DNA from: Pelotomaculum thermopropionicum SI
GTDB lineage: Bacteria; Bacillota; Desulfotomaculia; Desulfotomaculales; Pelotomaculaceae
Assembly (NCBI GenBank): GCA_000010565.1
Contig: AP009389.1
Coordinates: forward strand, 2,542,001 to 2,606,000
Direction of reading: 5' to 3'
Length of the DNA: 64,000 nucleotides
Both the position numbers and the translations under genes were made by a program. Shown here piece by piece: positions 49,283-58,165 of this stretch. The notes under the pieces are model-generated. The model searched no databases. It had not been told where the DNA came from and saw only the letters and a program-made list of their open reading frames with translations. Every line of letters starts with the position of its first letter. Within the stretch, counting starts at the first letter, position 1.

Positions 49283-50092
49283 CTACCTCGCCAGCTTCCC
49301 GCCCCTGATCTTCAGGTGCAGCTTCTTCGCCGCCCGGTCGAATACCGTAACCATTACCGGCACGGTGTCGCCTTTCCGCAGGACGCCGCGTAAAGGGGCC
49401 TGCGCTATGCCGGTCACGCCGGGCCGCACCTCCAGGAAAACGATTTTGCCGGACTGCCTCACAACCTTACCGGCCAAAAAATCCCCTCGTTTCGCGTCGA
49501 AGCCCTCCCACGGGTCGGCCTCCGGCACCAGACTCACGCGGATTTTCCCGGTCTGCCGGTCGGCCTGGATTACCTTCACCGCCACGGGCTTCCCCGGTGG
49601 GTAAAGCTCACTCAGGCGAGCCACTCTGGACAGCGTGGCGTCCCTCCGGGGCACTTCTGCCAGCACCCCGCCGCCCACGTCCACCACCAGGCGCTCCGGC
49701 AGGCCGCTCACCTCGTCGCGGGGCAGGACGGCCTTGATTGCAGCGGGGATGACCATGCCCTCCTTCACCTCGTCAAAAAACTTTTCCAGGGCGTTCGCCA
49801 CGGCTTCACGCCGGGAGCAGGCCACTATCCCGGCCTGGCGGTCGATGCCCTTCACGATGACGTTCACCTTCTGCCCGACATAGCGCGGCATCAGGGACAC
49901 GTCGTCCAGCCCGGTCTCGCTGGCAGGCACCAGACCGGTCGCGCCGTCGAGGTCCAGCTCCCACACGGGGCGTTCATCCACCCAGGTTACGCGGGAGACG
50001 GTGCCCTCCACGGGGTAGCCGCGCTCTTTTGCGAAAAAAAGCTCTTCCAGCCGGTCAACCGGCTGGGTAAAACCTTCAGGCTTAAACAGCAT
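49283..50092 (-). CDS. Protein with three S1-type RNA-binding repeats
   Basis: About 269 residues. Repeats: GYPVEGTVSRVTWVDERPVW with LVPASE; KEGMVIPAAIKAVLPRDEV with a degenerate core; and KRGDFLAGKVVRQSGKIVFL with GIAQAPLRGVLRKGDTVPV. These are S1 domains as in ribosomal protein S1, fewer in number. S1 domains unwind and bind mRNA leaders, so a role in translating this block's structured messages is tempting but unproven. Start uncertain (GTG 50104 or ATG 50092). Confidence 0.8.
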   Translation of the reverse strand: MLFKPEGFTQPVDRLEELFFAKERGYPVEGTVSRVTWVDERPVWELDLDGATGLVPASETGLDDVSLMPRYVGQKVNVIVKGIDRQAGIVACSRREAVANALEKFFDEVKEGMVIPAAIKAVLPRDEVSGLPERLVVDVGGGVLAEVPRRDATLSRVARLSELYPPGKPVAVKVIQADRQTGKIRVSLVPEADPWEGFDAKRGDFLAGKVVRQSGKIVFLEVRPGVTGIAQAPLRGVLRKGDTVPVMVTVFDRAAKKLHLKIRGGKLAR

Positions 50093-50157
50093 AATAAAAT
50101 TCACTCTCCTTTGTATTGAATTAGATTGAGGCCCCGGTTTCCCGGAGCCTCCGGGTC

Positions 50158-50553
50158 CTAATCGGCAAACAATACGGAAGTCACCTGAGCGGGCACGTAC
50201 AGCCTGCCGCCACGCAGGGCCGCCGGAAGCGGCATGGTCACCGAAACGCCGTTGATTGCGGCAACGTTGCTGCCAGGGACGAACCTGGCCGCCAGCACGC
50301 CGGCCTCAGCCGGCCTGACCACGGCCCCGAATTCGTCCAGCACGGCGGGGCGCTTGATCACCTCACGGATGACTACTGCGGCACCGCCGGCATCCCAGAT
50401 CACCTGAGCGCCGTTGGCCTCAGCCATCAAGCGGAGCGGCATCATGGAAACGCCGTCCTGGACGTAGGGTTCGGGAATTTCACTGGCATAGGCCGACAGC
50501 GCAAAGACAAACAGGGACAGCACCACAAGAAGTAAAACTACAGGCTTTCTCAA
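50158..50553 (-). CDS. Exported copper-amine-oxidase-N (stalk) domain protein
   Basis: 131 residues from TTG 50553 (AGGAGG upstream). Signal peptide VVLLLVVLSLFVFALSAYA, then one stalk domain: VQDGVSMMPLRLMAEANGAQ, VIWDAGGAAVVIRE, LRGGRLYVPAQVTSVLF. Despite the name, these are non-enzymatic extracellular modules common in Clostridia. Related to the two-domain protein at 59647-60618. Confidence 0.75.
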   Translation of the reverse strand: MRKPVVLLLVVLSLFVFALSAYASEIPEPYVQDGVSMMPLRLMAEANGAQVIWDAGGAAVVIREVIKRPAVLDEFGAVVRPAEAGVLAARFVPGSNVAAINGVSVTMPLPAALRGGRLYVPAQVTSVLFAD

Positions 50554-50714
50554 CGCAAATTCCTCCTTTTGGTTTTGGTTTAGGGACTTTCCGGCATATT
50601 TTTTACAAGCAAAAAGCCTTGCACAACCCTCCTTTCCGGCTCGCCGCCTTACGGCGTCTCGGCCTTCGGTCGCCGCAAAATTTGCCCTCATAAAATACAA
50701 AAATAAAATACAAA

Positions 50715-50745
50715 AAGCCCGGCTTAATGCCGGGCATGGCGTAAC
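50715..50745 (-). terminator. Terminator
   Basis: On the minus strand GCCCGGC ATTAA GCCGGGC TTTTTG, downstream of the gene at 50912. Confidence 0.7.
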
Positions 50746-50911
50746 CTGAGTGCCACCGTTCTAACCCCCGTGGCTGTAAGGTTTTCGGGTGAAAACCGCC
50801 AAAACAGTGTCACCGGCTCAAGGTGGCCGGCAGCCAGTGGCACCATTCCGGGAATTTGCCGCTCCAATCCCTTGCAGCCGTAGGGCTAGGGCAGTGGCAT
50901 AGTGGCATCAA
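50746..50911 (-). other. Structured untranslated region
   Basis: GC-rich and self-complementary: GTGCCACC/GGTGGC-like and CCGGC/GCCGG segments, plus GGCAGTGGCATAGTGGCATC direct repeats. Lies between the stop at 50912 and its terminator, so it is probably a long 3' RNA. Similar style to 54560-54745. Confidence 0.4.
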
Positions 50912-51592
50912 TCACTCGAAAGACAACCCCCCTAGCACAACGGGGAAGAACGGCCCGTACTGGTCACTGGTCTCTACGTATGAGCTGTTCTCCTTCTTGA
51001 TTTTCTTCCCAGCGGTATCGAATTTTACCGTCACCTGGTTTGCCCCTGCAATCTCAAGCGTGACCGGCTGGGCCTTGGCTAACAGAGTGTCTTTCGTGAT
51101 TGTCTTGTCCAGCAGCACCGTTTTACCATCGGCAACCACTTGAATATGCGTGGAATAGGCGTATGCCTGCATGTCGCCGGTCAGCCCCTGCTGCGCCAGG
51201 ACGAAACTCATCTTCTGGTACTTCCCTGCCAGGGGGAAGGTCACCGAAGCCTGTACGCTGTCCTTGCCCTTCAGGTCACCGGTAGCGGTCAGTACCAGCG
51301 GGGATTCTATCACGCTCCCGTCCAAAGCCGCCGCCGATTTCGGGGCCGTAGGCGCTACGGGGCCGGAAACCAGCACGGGCACGCCTTTCCAGGCCAGCTG
51401 CGCCGGGCCGGCCTGCTGGGATGCCGATTGCCTGGCGGGCTGTTTGCCGCCAGGCTGGGAGGCGGGTTTCGTCGTCTGGGATACGGCAACCGCAAATAAC
51501 ACCAGCAGAACCAGGGCGGCAATAAAAGCCAGGTGGGGCTTCTCTTTTACTTTCCCTGCAAGAGTTTGGAATGCCTGCCTTATTTTGTCCAT
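50912..51592 (-). CDS. Membrane-anchored protein with NPCBM-like beta domain
   Basis: 226 residues: short cytoplasmic start, one helix (LAFIAALVLLVLFAVAVS), a Gln/Pro/Ala linker, then a beta domain (YQKMSFVLAQQGLTGDMQAY; HIQVVADGKTVLLDKTI; PVTLEIAGANQVTVKFD) like NPCBM/NEW2 carbohydrate-associated modules. Extracellular. Partner unknown. Confidence 0.65.
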   Translation of the reverse strand: MDKIRQAFQTLAGKVKEKPHLAFIAALVLLVLFAVAVSQTTKPASQPGGKQPARQSASQQAGPAQLAWKGVPVLVSGPVAPTAPKSAAALDGSVIESPLVLTATGDLKGKDSVQASVTFPLAGKYQKMSFVLAQQGLTGDMQAYAYSTHIQVVADGKTVLLDKTITKDTLLAKAQPVTLEIAGANQVTVKFDTAGKKIKKENSSYVETSDQYGPFFPVVLGGLSFE

Positions 51593-51613
51593 TTTCTCCT
51601 TCTCCCTCCTTTC

Positions 51614-52186
51614 TCAATTCGAATAACTCTGCATAAATAAGATCAGCAGCAGAACCAGGCTGGCAGCGCATATCGCCGCCTCCCGCCCGTCCTGGCCGGT
51701 ATGGATGTCGCCCCTCCACTGCCTGCCCGCCCAGGCATGTGCCGCCGCCCGTGCCGCAAAACTGTTCCATTTTTCAGCCTGCCGCCACTTTTCCAGTTTT
51801 CCGGGTAGTTTGGGCAAATAAACCCGGTAGGGCTTCACCCCGCTCCGGGTCATGCCGTCCAGGACTATGTGAGACACTCCGCCCAGGACGCCAGAGAGCG
51901 CCAGCAGTGGGGCTTTCAGGACTATGGCCGCCGTGATTCCCAGGATTAGCCCGGCCAAAGCCGCAAAAAACAAAGTGTGCGTCGGGCTTTCCCGGTGCCC
52001 GAACCTTTCCTCCAGCCAGCAGGCCAGCAGCCTCAACCGCTGCCCGGCGTAGCTGCCGGGGTGGTCCAGGTCGGGGAGTAAAGCCGCCAGGCCGCCTGCC
52101 GCCGCGCCGGCTGCAGCAGCCCCGCCCAGCGCGCCGGCTGCTGCTCCTATGGCCGCGCCTGCGGCAGCGTGCGTTATGCCGGTCAT
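51614..52186 (-). CDS. YdjM/DUF457-type membrane-bound metal-dependent hydrolase (copy 2)
   Basis: 190 residues from ATG 52186, AAAGGAGG upstream. MTGITHAAAGAAIGAAAGAL, ALLPDLDHPGSYAGQR, GHRESPTHTLFFAAL and SHIVLDGMTRSGVKPY repeat the ligand pattern of the copy at 45687-46187. Two paralogues on one element suggest a duplicated, element-specific function. Confidence 0.85.
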   Translation of the reverse strand: MTGITHAAAGAAIGAAAGALGGAAAAGAAAGGLAALLPDLDHPGSYAGQRLRLLACWLEERFGHRESPTHTLFFAALAGLILGITAAIVLKAPLLALSGVLGGVSHIVLDGMTRSGVKPYRVYLPKLPGKLEKWRQAEKWNSFAARAAAHAWAGRQWRGDIHTGQDGREAAICAASLVLLLILFMQSYSN

Positions 52187-52200
52187 GACACCGCCTCCTT

Positions 52201-52728
52201 TCAGGTCCACATAGGGCCGTCCGGGGTCCATACCTGCGCCGGAGTGAAGGACAGCCCGGCAGCCCAGCCGGACGCGGGAGGTTCAATGTCTGGGTCGTAG
52301 TGCACAGAAAACCATTTTTCACTTAATGCCAACAATTCTTCCGCGTTCGCTATCCCCGCCGGGATGTCGCCCTTGCCCCACACAGGCAGCAGGACGGCAA
52401 TAACATCGGCACATTCCAGCAGTATTCTTTTGATATTGTTAGGAATAACTCTCCATTTAAAGGTAAACACAGCGCAGGGGACAGATATAAACCCCTCTCT
52501 GCGGCTCTTTAAAACCGCAAGGGCTAATATCATATCGACGTCCCCAGGGACTTCGGGTATGACCATTACTTTTATTCCCCTGGTTTCTAAAGCGAATTGA
52601 TAATATTCCGCTCCAAAACTGCCGACAACAAGGGCGCTGCTGCCCGCCGCGACGCGGTTTGCCAGGGCTGGGGCAGCTAAATCGCTGGTGTAAACGCCGC
52701 ATCTGAAATTTCGTTCCGCGGTTTTCAT
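52201..52728 (-). CDS. Hypothetical protein, Rossmann-like
   Basis: 175 residues. Alternating strands and helices (ALVVGSFGAEYYQFALETRG; IKVMVIPEVPGDVDMILALA; CADVIAVLLPVWGKGDIPAG) suggest a small alpha/beta domain. I recognise no motif. Fifteen bases before the YdjM-like copy 2, so the two are co-transcribed. Confidence 0.6.
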   Translation of the reverse strand: MKTAERNFRCGVYTSDLAAPALANRVAAGSSALVVGSFGAEYYQFALETRGIKVMVIPEVPGDVDMILALAVLKSRREGFISVPCAVFTFKWRVIPNNIKRILLECADVIAVLLPVWGKGDIPAGIANAEELLALSEKWFSVHYDPDIEPPASGWAAGLSFTPAQVWTPDGPMWT

Positions 52729-52771
52729 GCAACTGCACGCTCCTTTTGGTTGTTTTTTTAAAATAATTTAT

Positions 52772-52807
52772 AAGCCCTGCTATATATGTCATATAATAAC
52801 AGGGCTT
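52772..52807 (-). terminator. Hairpin after the AAA+ ATPase gene
   Basis: AAGCCCTG / CAGGGCTT perfect 8-base arms with an AT-rich loop, followed on the minus strand by ATAAATTATTTT. Confidence 0.55.
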
Positions 52808-52851
52808 CCATTTCTACCGCCCGATTTAAGCGCCTGAAAAACATCCTGGAA

Positions 52852-53880
52852 TCAGGCAAAATTGCCCGGTTCCAAGACGTCAACCCTGCCCGCCACGACT
52901 GCTTTCCTGACGGCCTGCTCCACCAGCTTCCGGGCGTAGCGCCCGTTGCCGGCGGCCCCGATCCCCCTGCCTAAAGAGCGGAACCTCCAGTACAGCTCTT
53001 CCTCCACGCCGGGGGCCGCGGAAAAACCCTGCTTCCGGACTTCCATCATCGCTATTTCTACCAGTTCTTCAGGGGAGTAATCAGGGAATTCGCAGGTGAA
53101 GGCTACGCGGCTTTCCAGCCCTGGGTTCAGCTCAAACAGCTTCCGCATCTCGTTCGTGTACCCGGCCAGGATAACCACAAAACGGTCCCGGTAGTCTTCC
53201 ATAGCCTTGATCAGAACTGCCAGAGCCTCGCTTCCGAAGTCATACTGCGACCCCTTTCCCCCGGCCAGGGCGTATGCCTCGTCCACGAACAGCACCCCGC
53301 CCATCGCTTTTCCGACCATTTCCCAGGTTTTCGGGGCGGTTTGCCCCACATACTGGCCCACCAGGCCGGAGCGGTCGGTCTCCACCAAATGGCCGGACGG
53401 CAATGCCCCCATCGCGGCCAGCAGTTTTCCCACCAGCCGGGCTACGGTGGTTTTGCCCGTGCCGGGGTTGCCGGTGAACATCATGTGCAGGGACTGTTTC
53501 AAAGGCGGCAGTCCCTTTTGCCTGCGGATGACGTTAGCCCGGACCACTGCCTCCACCTCCCGCAGAAACTCCTTTACCGGGGCCAGGCCGGTCAAACCGT
53601 CGATTTCAGCCCAGACTTCCTGCAGTGCGTCCTGCCGCTGCCGCCAGTGCGCCTCGATTTTTTTCTGCTGCCTTTGGTGCTGCATGATGGCGTTATACAC
53701 AAAGCCTAACAACGCTATTAACAGAGCAATAAACGTCCTGAAAAACCCGAAGGAAGCAGGCATGATGATATAGACAGCCAGCGCAGCCGCAAGCGCGAGA
53801 GTCACCGGCCAGTGCTCGGCGGCCTTTTCCATGAGTTCGAAAACAAGGTCTATCCCGTCACTCTGTTGCTGTCGCTGCAT
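52852..53880 (-). CDS. CbbX/SpoVK-type AAA+ ATPase with N-terminal membrane helices
   Basis: 342 residues. Two hydrophobic helices near the front (PVTLALAAALAVYIIMPASF; FRTFIALLIALLGFVYNAI), then AAA+ core: MFTGNPGTGKTTVARL (Walker A), GGVLFVDEAYALAGG (Walker B) and GLESRVAFTCEFPDYSPEEL (arginine finger). CbbX/SpoVK enzymes remodel protein complexes. Related ATPases occur with type VII-like or conjugative secretion, and the gene lies next to pilin-like and coupling-protein genes. Confidence 0.88.
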   Translation of the reverse strand: MQRQQQSDGIDLVFELMEKAAEHWPVTLALAAALAVYIIMPASFGFFRTFIALLIALLGFVYNAIMQHQRQQKKIEAHWRQRQDALQEVWAEIDGLTGLAPVKEFLREVEAVVRANVIRRQKGLPPLKQSLHMMFTGNPGTGKTTVARLVGKLLAAMGALPSGHLVETDRSGLVGQYVGQTAPKTWEMVGKAMGGVLFVDEAYALAGGKGSQYDFGSEALAVLIKAMEDYRDRFVVILAGYTNEMRKLFELNPGLESRVAFTCEFPDYSPEELVEIAMMEVRKQGFSAAPGVEEELYWRFRSLGRGIGAAGNGRYARKLVEQAVRKAVVAGRVDVLEPGNFA

Positions 53881-53883
53881 TTT

Positions 53884-54138
53884 TTACCCCTCTTTCCTGG
53901 GGAAATACCGCTCTTTCAGGGCCTTTGCCTTTTCCGGGTGCCGCTTTTCATACCGCACCCAGAGGCAAACCAGCGTGACGATGCCGCTTATAACCAAAGC
54001 TACGGGGTATGAAACATAAAAAAATTCGGTCAGTATCGCGCCGGTTAGCACTCCTGCGCCGAACGGCCACCCCTTGGTGGCAAGCCACGCATAGAATTTA
54101 ACAAACGCCGTAAATACCAGGTTCATTAATCCAAACAT
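53884..54138 (-). CDS. Small membrane protein
   Basis: 84 residues, two hydrophobic helices (WPFGAGVLTGAILTEFF and VALVISGIVTLVCLWV) and a basic tail. Three bases upstream of the AAA+ gene. Unknown family; part of the transfer-like gene cluster. Confidence 0.6.
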   Translation of the reverse strand: MFGLMNLVFTAFVKFYAWLATKGWPFGAGVLTGAILTEFFYVSYPVALVISGIVTLVCLWVRYEKRHPEKAKALKERYFPRKEG

Positions 54139-54196
54139 TTTTTCTCACCTCTCTAAAATTTTTATTTTTGAGGGGGCAGTCCCCGCCCTCTCTCAA

Positions 54197-54550
54197 TCAC
54201 GACGCCGCCTTTACCATCATCCCGATAATCCAGCCGGCTATCAATATAGCTCCGCCAAGCGCAATGCCGCCGCCAATGATGTAAGGTATACTGCCTATGA
54301 CTTTGCCGCGGTCGTCAGGCTTGCCGGCGCTGGCGATTAGCTTAAACGCTACTATGACAACCGACACAAAGATTACAGCCGCTCCCAGCGGCATAGTGAT
54401 GTCCCTCACAACTTCTACGACCTTCTGGCCGACTTCGTTCGCCGTTTTCGTGCTTATCCCAGCGGTCTCGGCCCAGGCCGCGGCCTGCCCGGCCAGGAAG
54501 GCCGCCAGCGCAAAAACAGCCGCCGCGATTTTCCTGGATTTTTTAAACAT
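54197..54550 (-). CDS. VirB2/TrbC-like pilin candidate (1)
   Basis: 117 residues: signal peptide (IAAAVFALAAFLAGQAAAWA), short mature N-terminus, then two long hydrophobic helices (PLGAAVIFVSVVIVAFKLIA; YIIGGGIALGGAILIAGWII) with a short polar GKPDDRGK loop. This is the architecture of VirB2/TrbC-type conjugative pilins. No VirB4 or VirB6 is visible in the window, so the assembly context is incomplete. Confidence 0.65.
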   Translation of the reverse strand: MFKKSRKIAAAVFALAAFLAGQAAAWAETAGISTKTANEVGQKVVEVVRDITMPLGAAVIFVSVVIVAFKLIASAGKPDDRGKVIGSIPYIIGGGIALGGAILIAGWIIGMMVKAAS

Positions 54551-54748
54551 ATTGCCTTTCCCCTTTTCTTTGTTTTTTCTGGCCCACCTTTCAGCCTTAC
54601 AGCCGCAAGGGCTAAAGGGCGTTTTTAAGGCTTTTTCGGGCCAGCCGGGAAGCCGGTTTCCCCGACGGAATCACCGATTGGCCCAAAAACCCCTGAAAAT
54701 CGCCTTCAAGCCTTTGCCGCCGTAAGGCTTGCGGGTGGGCCAAACACA
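54551..54748 (-). other. Long inverted-repeat region between pilin and coupling-protein genes
   Basis: GGCCCACC...GCAAGGGCTAAAGGGCG on one side and CGCCTTCAAGCC...GCGGGTGGGCC on the other are complementary in blocks over about 190 bases, with an inner CCGGGAAGCCGG / CCGGTTTCCC patch. No gene. Probably a folded RNA spacer that insulates or protects the messages of the two neighbours. Confidence 0.5.
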
Positions 54749-56716
54749 CTAGCCCAGCAAATCAGTCACGTCCTCCACGTCCGCGCCGCTTCCCCCGCTC
54801 CCGCCGCTATCAGGCCCCCTGCGCCTGGTCCTGTCGCCCCTGGTGGGCGGCTCGCCGTCACCGCCTTCAGGGACGGGCGGCAGGGGCAAAGGTTCGTCTG
54901 CTCTGGCCGGGACCACTTCGGCCAGAGACTTCGCCGCCTTCTCCCGGATTTCATTAGCCTGCGGCAGCTCGGTCCAACCCACCTTCTGCAGATATGCCGG
55001 GAGCGTCCACCTGACCAGGGCCACCGCGGCCATCGGGTCCATGCCGCTCAGCTCTTCTGGCTCCATGAGCGCCCGCCTGGTCACAGATTCGGACTTCTTC
55101 GGGATCTCCAGCCGGTTCCAGGGCATGGTCGTCTCCCGCCGCTCGGTTTCGGCGTAGACCGCCGCCTCACCGAGACGCTGGCTGAAGTAGCGGGTCGTCG
55201 TGGCGTCGTCGCCGCCGAGGAAAAGCTGGACCGGGCAGTTGGACAAGATCGCCTCGCTCTCCGGGCCGCCGTACTGGTCTTGCAACTGCTTCAAACCTTG
55301 CAAAATAAACTGAATCTTGATTCCTAAACTCCGGGCCGTCGAAATAACTTCCACAAACCCCGGTATCTGGCCGACGTTCGCAAACTCGTCAAGTATAAAC
55401 CTGGTCGGGTTCGGCAGCTTTCCGCCGTGCTCGGCGGCCAGGCCGTAAAGCCTGCGGAAAAAGAAGTAGTAGAACGTCGAGAGCACCGGCTTCAGGTGCC
55501 CGCTGGCTATAGGCAGCACGCAGAACAGCACGGCCTTCTCCCGGCCCATCGCCGACAGGTCAATCTCCTGCCTGGACAGCAGCCGCGCCACCGGCTCGGC
55601 CCTGACGACGCCCAGCTTGGCGGTCAGCCCGGAGCAGGCGTTCTCGTAGTTTGAGCTGACCGCCCCGCGCCACTCTTCGTAGCCGGTCTGTGACAGCCTG
55701 CCCTCCTGGAAAGCCCGCGCAAACCTTTCGTCCAGAGCTTCCACAGGCCAGGACAGCAGGGACAGGGCACTCCGCAGGTGCGCCTGCTCGACCGGAAAGT
55801 CGGCCCTGAGCAAATACACCAGCGCCTTCAGGAGCTGGATTTCTTTCATCACGAAGTACCCGCTGCTGTCCTTCGCGGCGTTCAGTACTATCGCCGTGGC
55901 AAAGGCCGTGATCTCTTCGTCGTCCCGGCACTCCATCACCGGGTTCCAGTAGCTCGACCACTGCGGGTAGGCCAGGTTGAATATATATACCTTGTACCCC
56001 CGCTCGCGGAGCCACGGGGCCAGCAAGCAGGCCAGCTCCCCTTTCGGGTCGGTCATAACGATACTTTCCCCTTCCATCGCAGCCGCCACCGCGTTCGGGA
56101 TGGCGAAGCTGAAAGACTTCCCGGCCCCAGTGCCGGCGACAACACAGGTATGCTGCGGCAGGGGCGGCCTGCACTTCTCCGGCTGGAGCCGGACGATCCT
56201 CCGGTCCAGCCTGCCCACCAGGGTCCCCCCGCCGAACTTCCCTTCCTTCGGCGGCCCGAACTCGGCCACGTGCGCCAAATCTTTATCCCCGGCCCAGCGC
56301 CTGGTGCCTTTCGCGGCGTTCTCGGCCACCTTCAGCCCGTGCACGTGCTTTTCGTCGTGCTTCATACCCTTCGCTCCCCAGCCCAGGGAGACCGCCAGAG
56401 CGCCGAACAGGGATCCCGCGATTACGCCAAGCCGTCCGGCCCGGTCGGCCATGTCGGCCAGAGCTCCCCCGGCCAGCCAGGCCGCCGGGTGGAAGCCGCC
56501 GGTCCCTTTCACCGCCCCGGCCAGGGCAAAAGGGGCGCTGGCCAGCAGCCCTCCGGCCGCCGCCAGCGTGAGCGCCAGGCCGGCTCCCCGGTGTCCGCCG
56601 CGCCAGTATCCGTAAGCCGCCGCGCCCAGGACAAGGCAGGCGGCGGGGTAAGTGAAAATGACCGCCGCCGTCACGAGAGCGATAAGTCCGTAGATGGCCA
56701 GTTTTTGCTTGCCCAT
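54749..56716 (-). CDS. VirD4/TraG-family type IV coupling protein
   Basis: About 655 residues from ATG 56716. Three or four N-terminal transmembrane helices (LIALVTAAVIFTYPAACLVL and following), then the ATPase: CVVAGTGAGKSFSFAIPN (Walker A), SIVMTDPKGELACLLAPWL, PTRFILDEFANVGQIPG (Walker B), IKIQFILQGLKQLQDQYG and LFLGGDDATTTRYFSQRLGE. It delivers DNA-relaxase complexes or effector proteins to a type IV channel. Acidic and Gly-rich C-terminal tail. No relaxase gene found here. Confidence 0.92.
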   Translation of the reverse strand: MGKQKLAIYGLIALVTAAVIFTYPAACLVLGAAAYGYWRGGHRGAGLALTLAAAGGLLASAPFALAGAVKGTGGFHPAAWLAGGALADMADRAGRLGVIAGSLFGALAVSLGWGAKGMKHDEKHVHGLKVAENAAKGTRRWAGDKDLAHVAEFGPPKEGKFGGGTLVGRLDRRIVRLQPEKCRPPLPQHTCVVAGTGAGKSFSFAIPNAVAAAMEGESIVMTDPKGELACLLAPWLRERGYKVYIFNLAYPQWSSYWNPVMECRDDEEITAFATAIVLNAAKDSSGYFVMKEIQLLKALVYLLRADFPVEQAHLRSALSLLSWPVEALDERFARAFQEGRLSQTGYEEWRGAVSSNYENACSGLTAKLGVVRAEPVARLLSRQEIDLSAMGREKAVLFCVLPIASGHLKPVLSTFYYFFFRRLYGLAAEHGGKLPNPTRFILDEFANVGQIPGFVEVISTARSLGIKIQFILQGLKQLQDQYGGPESEAILSNCPVQLFLGGDDATTTRYFSQRLGEAAVYAETERRETTMPWNRLEIPKKSESVTRRALMEPEELSGMDPMAAVALVRWTLPAYLQKVGWTELPQANEIREKAAKSLAEVVPARADEPLPLPPVPEGGDGEPPTRGDRTRRRGPDSGGSGGSGADVEDVTDLLG

Positions 56717-56720
56717 AAAC

Positions 56721-57104
56721 TCACCACCCCGCAAACACGTACCGGATAACGTCGACAATCAGCTTCCAGCCGCCCAGGGCCAGGGCCGCCCCGGCCACGA
56801 CGTAGATCAAAAGTTTTTGCCCGGTCTTCGCCGAGAACATCAGGGCCACCGCCGCGACGATCAGCCCCACCGGCACCAGCGCGGCCGCCAGGTCGGTCAA
56901 CTTGTCCCCGATTCCGCCTACTTTTTCAGGGACATTCGGCGCGCTCTCCGGCAGGGTGGTCCCCTGCGCCGCCTGGGTGTCCGCCGCCTCAGCGTAAACC
57001 GCCGCCTGCGCCGTCTGGCTCTCCGCCGGTATGGTGGCCACCGCAGGCCCGGCGACAAGTGCCAGGGCCGCCAGGATTAAAAGCGCAAAAGTGATAATCC
57101 GCAT
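56721..57104 (-). CDS. VirB2/TrbC-like pilin candidate (2)
   Basis: 127 residues: signal peptide (LLILAALALVAGPAVA), polar Ala-rich mature N-terminus, then two hydrophobic helices (ALVPVGLIVAAVALMFSA; LLIYVVAGAALALGGWKLIV). Same layout as the protein at 54197-54550. Four bases upstream of the coupling-protein start, so co-translated. Confidence 0.65.
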   Translation of the reverse strand: MRIITFALLILAALALVAGPAVATIPAESQTAQAAVYAEAADTQAAQGTTLPESAPNVPEKVGGIGDKLTDLAAALVPVGLIVAAVALMFSAKTGQKLLIYVVAGAALALGGWKLIVDVIRYVFAGW

Positions 57105-57159
57105 TTTTCATTCCTCCCTTTGTTTTTTTTCGCAACGCCGTAACAGTGTAACTACGTAA

Positions 57160-57603
57160 CTACCGCCGCCTTTCCCTAACCCTCACCCCCCTTCTCCTGG
57201 CCTTCTCTCTCCCCCGCTCCAGCGCGGCCACCGCCTTCAGATCGTCCGGCCCCGGCCTGAACTCCCTGGGCTTCCCGGTCCGGGCGCAGGCTGCCAGGGT
57301 CTTGATCACCATCGTCACCTTCGGCCTGCCCGCTTTAGTCCGGCTCACCCCGGCGGCCCAGTCCAGGGCCAGCCCTGTCCGGGCCTCCAGGCCCCCTGCC
57401 GCTTCCCTGGCGGCCTGTACCGGGTCCCCGGCGGGGTACAGGTCGATGACTATTGCTTTGTTCCGAAGGGGGTGGGTGAAGTAGGTGCCGGACTGCCAGA
57501 ACTCTTCCGGGGACAGGTCGTCCGTGTGCCAGTCAATCAGGGGAGAGATTTCCTGTAACAGGGCGCGGATGTTCGCCCTGTTCTTCATCAGCCGGGCGTA
57601 CAT
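57160..57603 (-). CDS. Hypothetical protein following the RHH gene
   Basis: 147 residues from ATG 57603, overlapping the RHH stop by 16 bases. Contains PLIDWHTDDLSPEEFWQSGT, AIVIDLYPAGDPVQAAREA and a very basic tail (RGREKARRRGVRVRERRR). The tail suggests nucleic-acid binding, and the pairing with an RHH protein recalls relaxosome accessory operons. Family not recognised. The longer frame to 57867 is a shadow of the RHH gene. Confidence 0.6.
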   Translation of the reverse strand: MYARLMKNRANIRALLQEISPLIDWHTDDLSPEEFWQSGTYFTHPLRNKAIVIDLYPAGDPVQAAREAAGGLEARTGLALDWAAGVSRTKAGRPKVTMVIKTLAACARTGKPREFRPGPDDLKAVAALERGREKARRRGVRVRERRR

Positions 57604-57857
57604 TCTTTGTCCAGCTCCCTTTCGGCCAGCTCCAGGGCGGCCCTGCGGAGCGCTATCGCCTTCTCCTTGTCCCCGCCGGCCAGGGCGTTGGCGGCCAGGA
57701 TCAGGGCGGCCCTGGCCTCCCGCTCCAGCCTGCCGGAAAAGTACCGCTCCAAAGCCTCCAGCACTACCGCCGTGGCCGTGCTGTGCCTCTTCCGGGCCTC
57801 GGCCTGGACCTTTTTTACGATTTCGACCGGTAAGCGGGCGCTGAAACTGGTGTTCAT
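57588..57857 (-). CDS. RHH (CopG/Arc-type) DNA-binding protein
   Basis: 89 residues. The front MNTSFSARLPVEIVKKVQAE with KRHSTATAVVLEALERYFSG is a ribbon-helix-helix; the rest is a helical tail. GGAGAG precedes the ATG. Probable repressor or relaxosome accessory protein for the transfer genes that follow. Confidence 0.75.
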   Translation of the reverse strand: MNTSFSARLPVEIVKKVQAEARKRHSTATAVVLEALERYFSGRLEREARAALILAANALAGGDKEKAIALRRAALELAERELDKECTPG

Positions 57858-57881
57858 GGTACATCACTCTCCTTTCCTGGT

Positions 57882-58165
57882 TTAATCCCGGCCCCCTGGC
57901 CTCCGGCCCCTGGTTCTCCCCGGCCTGGACCCGGTTGGCCCGGGTTCCTGGACCTGGTTTTGCTGGGAGCCTGGCTCCTGGGACGTGGGCCTGGATTCCA
58001 GGTTCCCTGGCTCCCGGTCCCGGGTTTCCCCGGCCCGGGTTCGCCTGGGCCTGGGCCTGGCCGGGGATATGCGACGCAATACCGCGCTGTAACGCGAAGC
58101 GCCGGGTAATACGCCGGGGGCCAGGGGAGGCAAGGGGCGCAGGATTGTATTACGTTGTACTCCAT
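57882..58165 (-). CDS. Gly/Pro-rich repetitive ORF (doubtful)
   Basis: A 94-103 codon frame with PGPGPGEPGPGKPGTGSQG-like composition, resembling collagen-type repeats. The DNA is simple (CCTGG/CCGGG runs), so several frames look open. A start codon sits inside the perfect palindrome at 58158-58185 with AAAGG before it. Could be a real low-complexity surface peptide or only repetitive DNA. Confidence 0.3.

Noticed and set aside
55778-56749. 323-codon plus-strand frame
   Set aside because: Antisense shadow of the VirD4-type gene, which has Walker A and B motifs.
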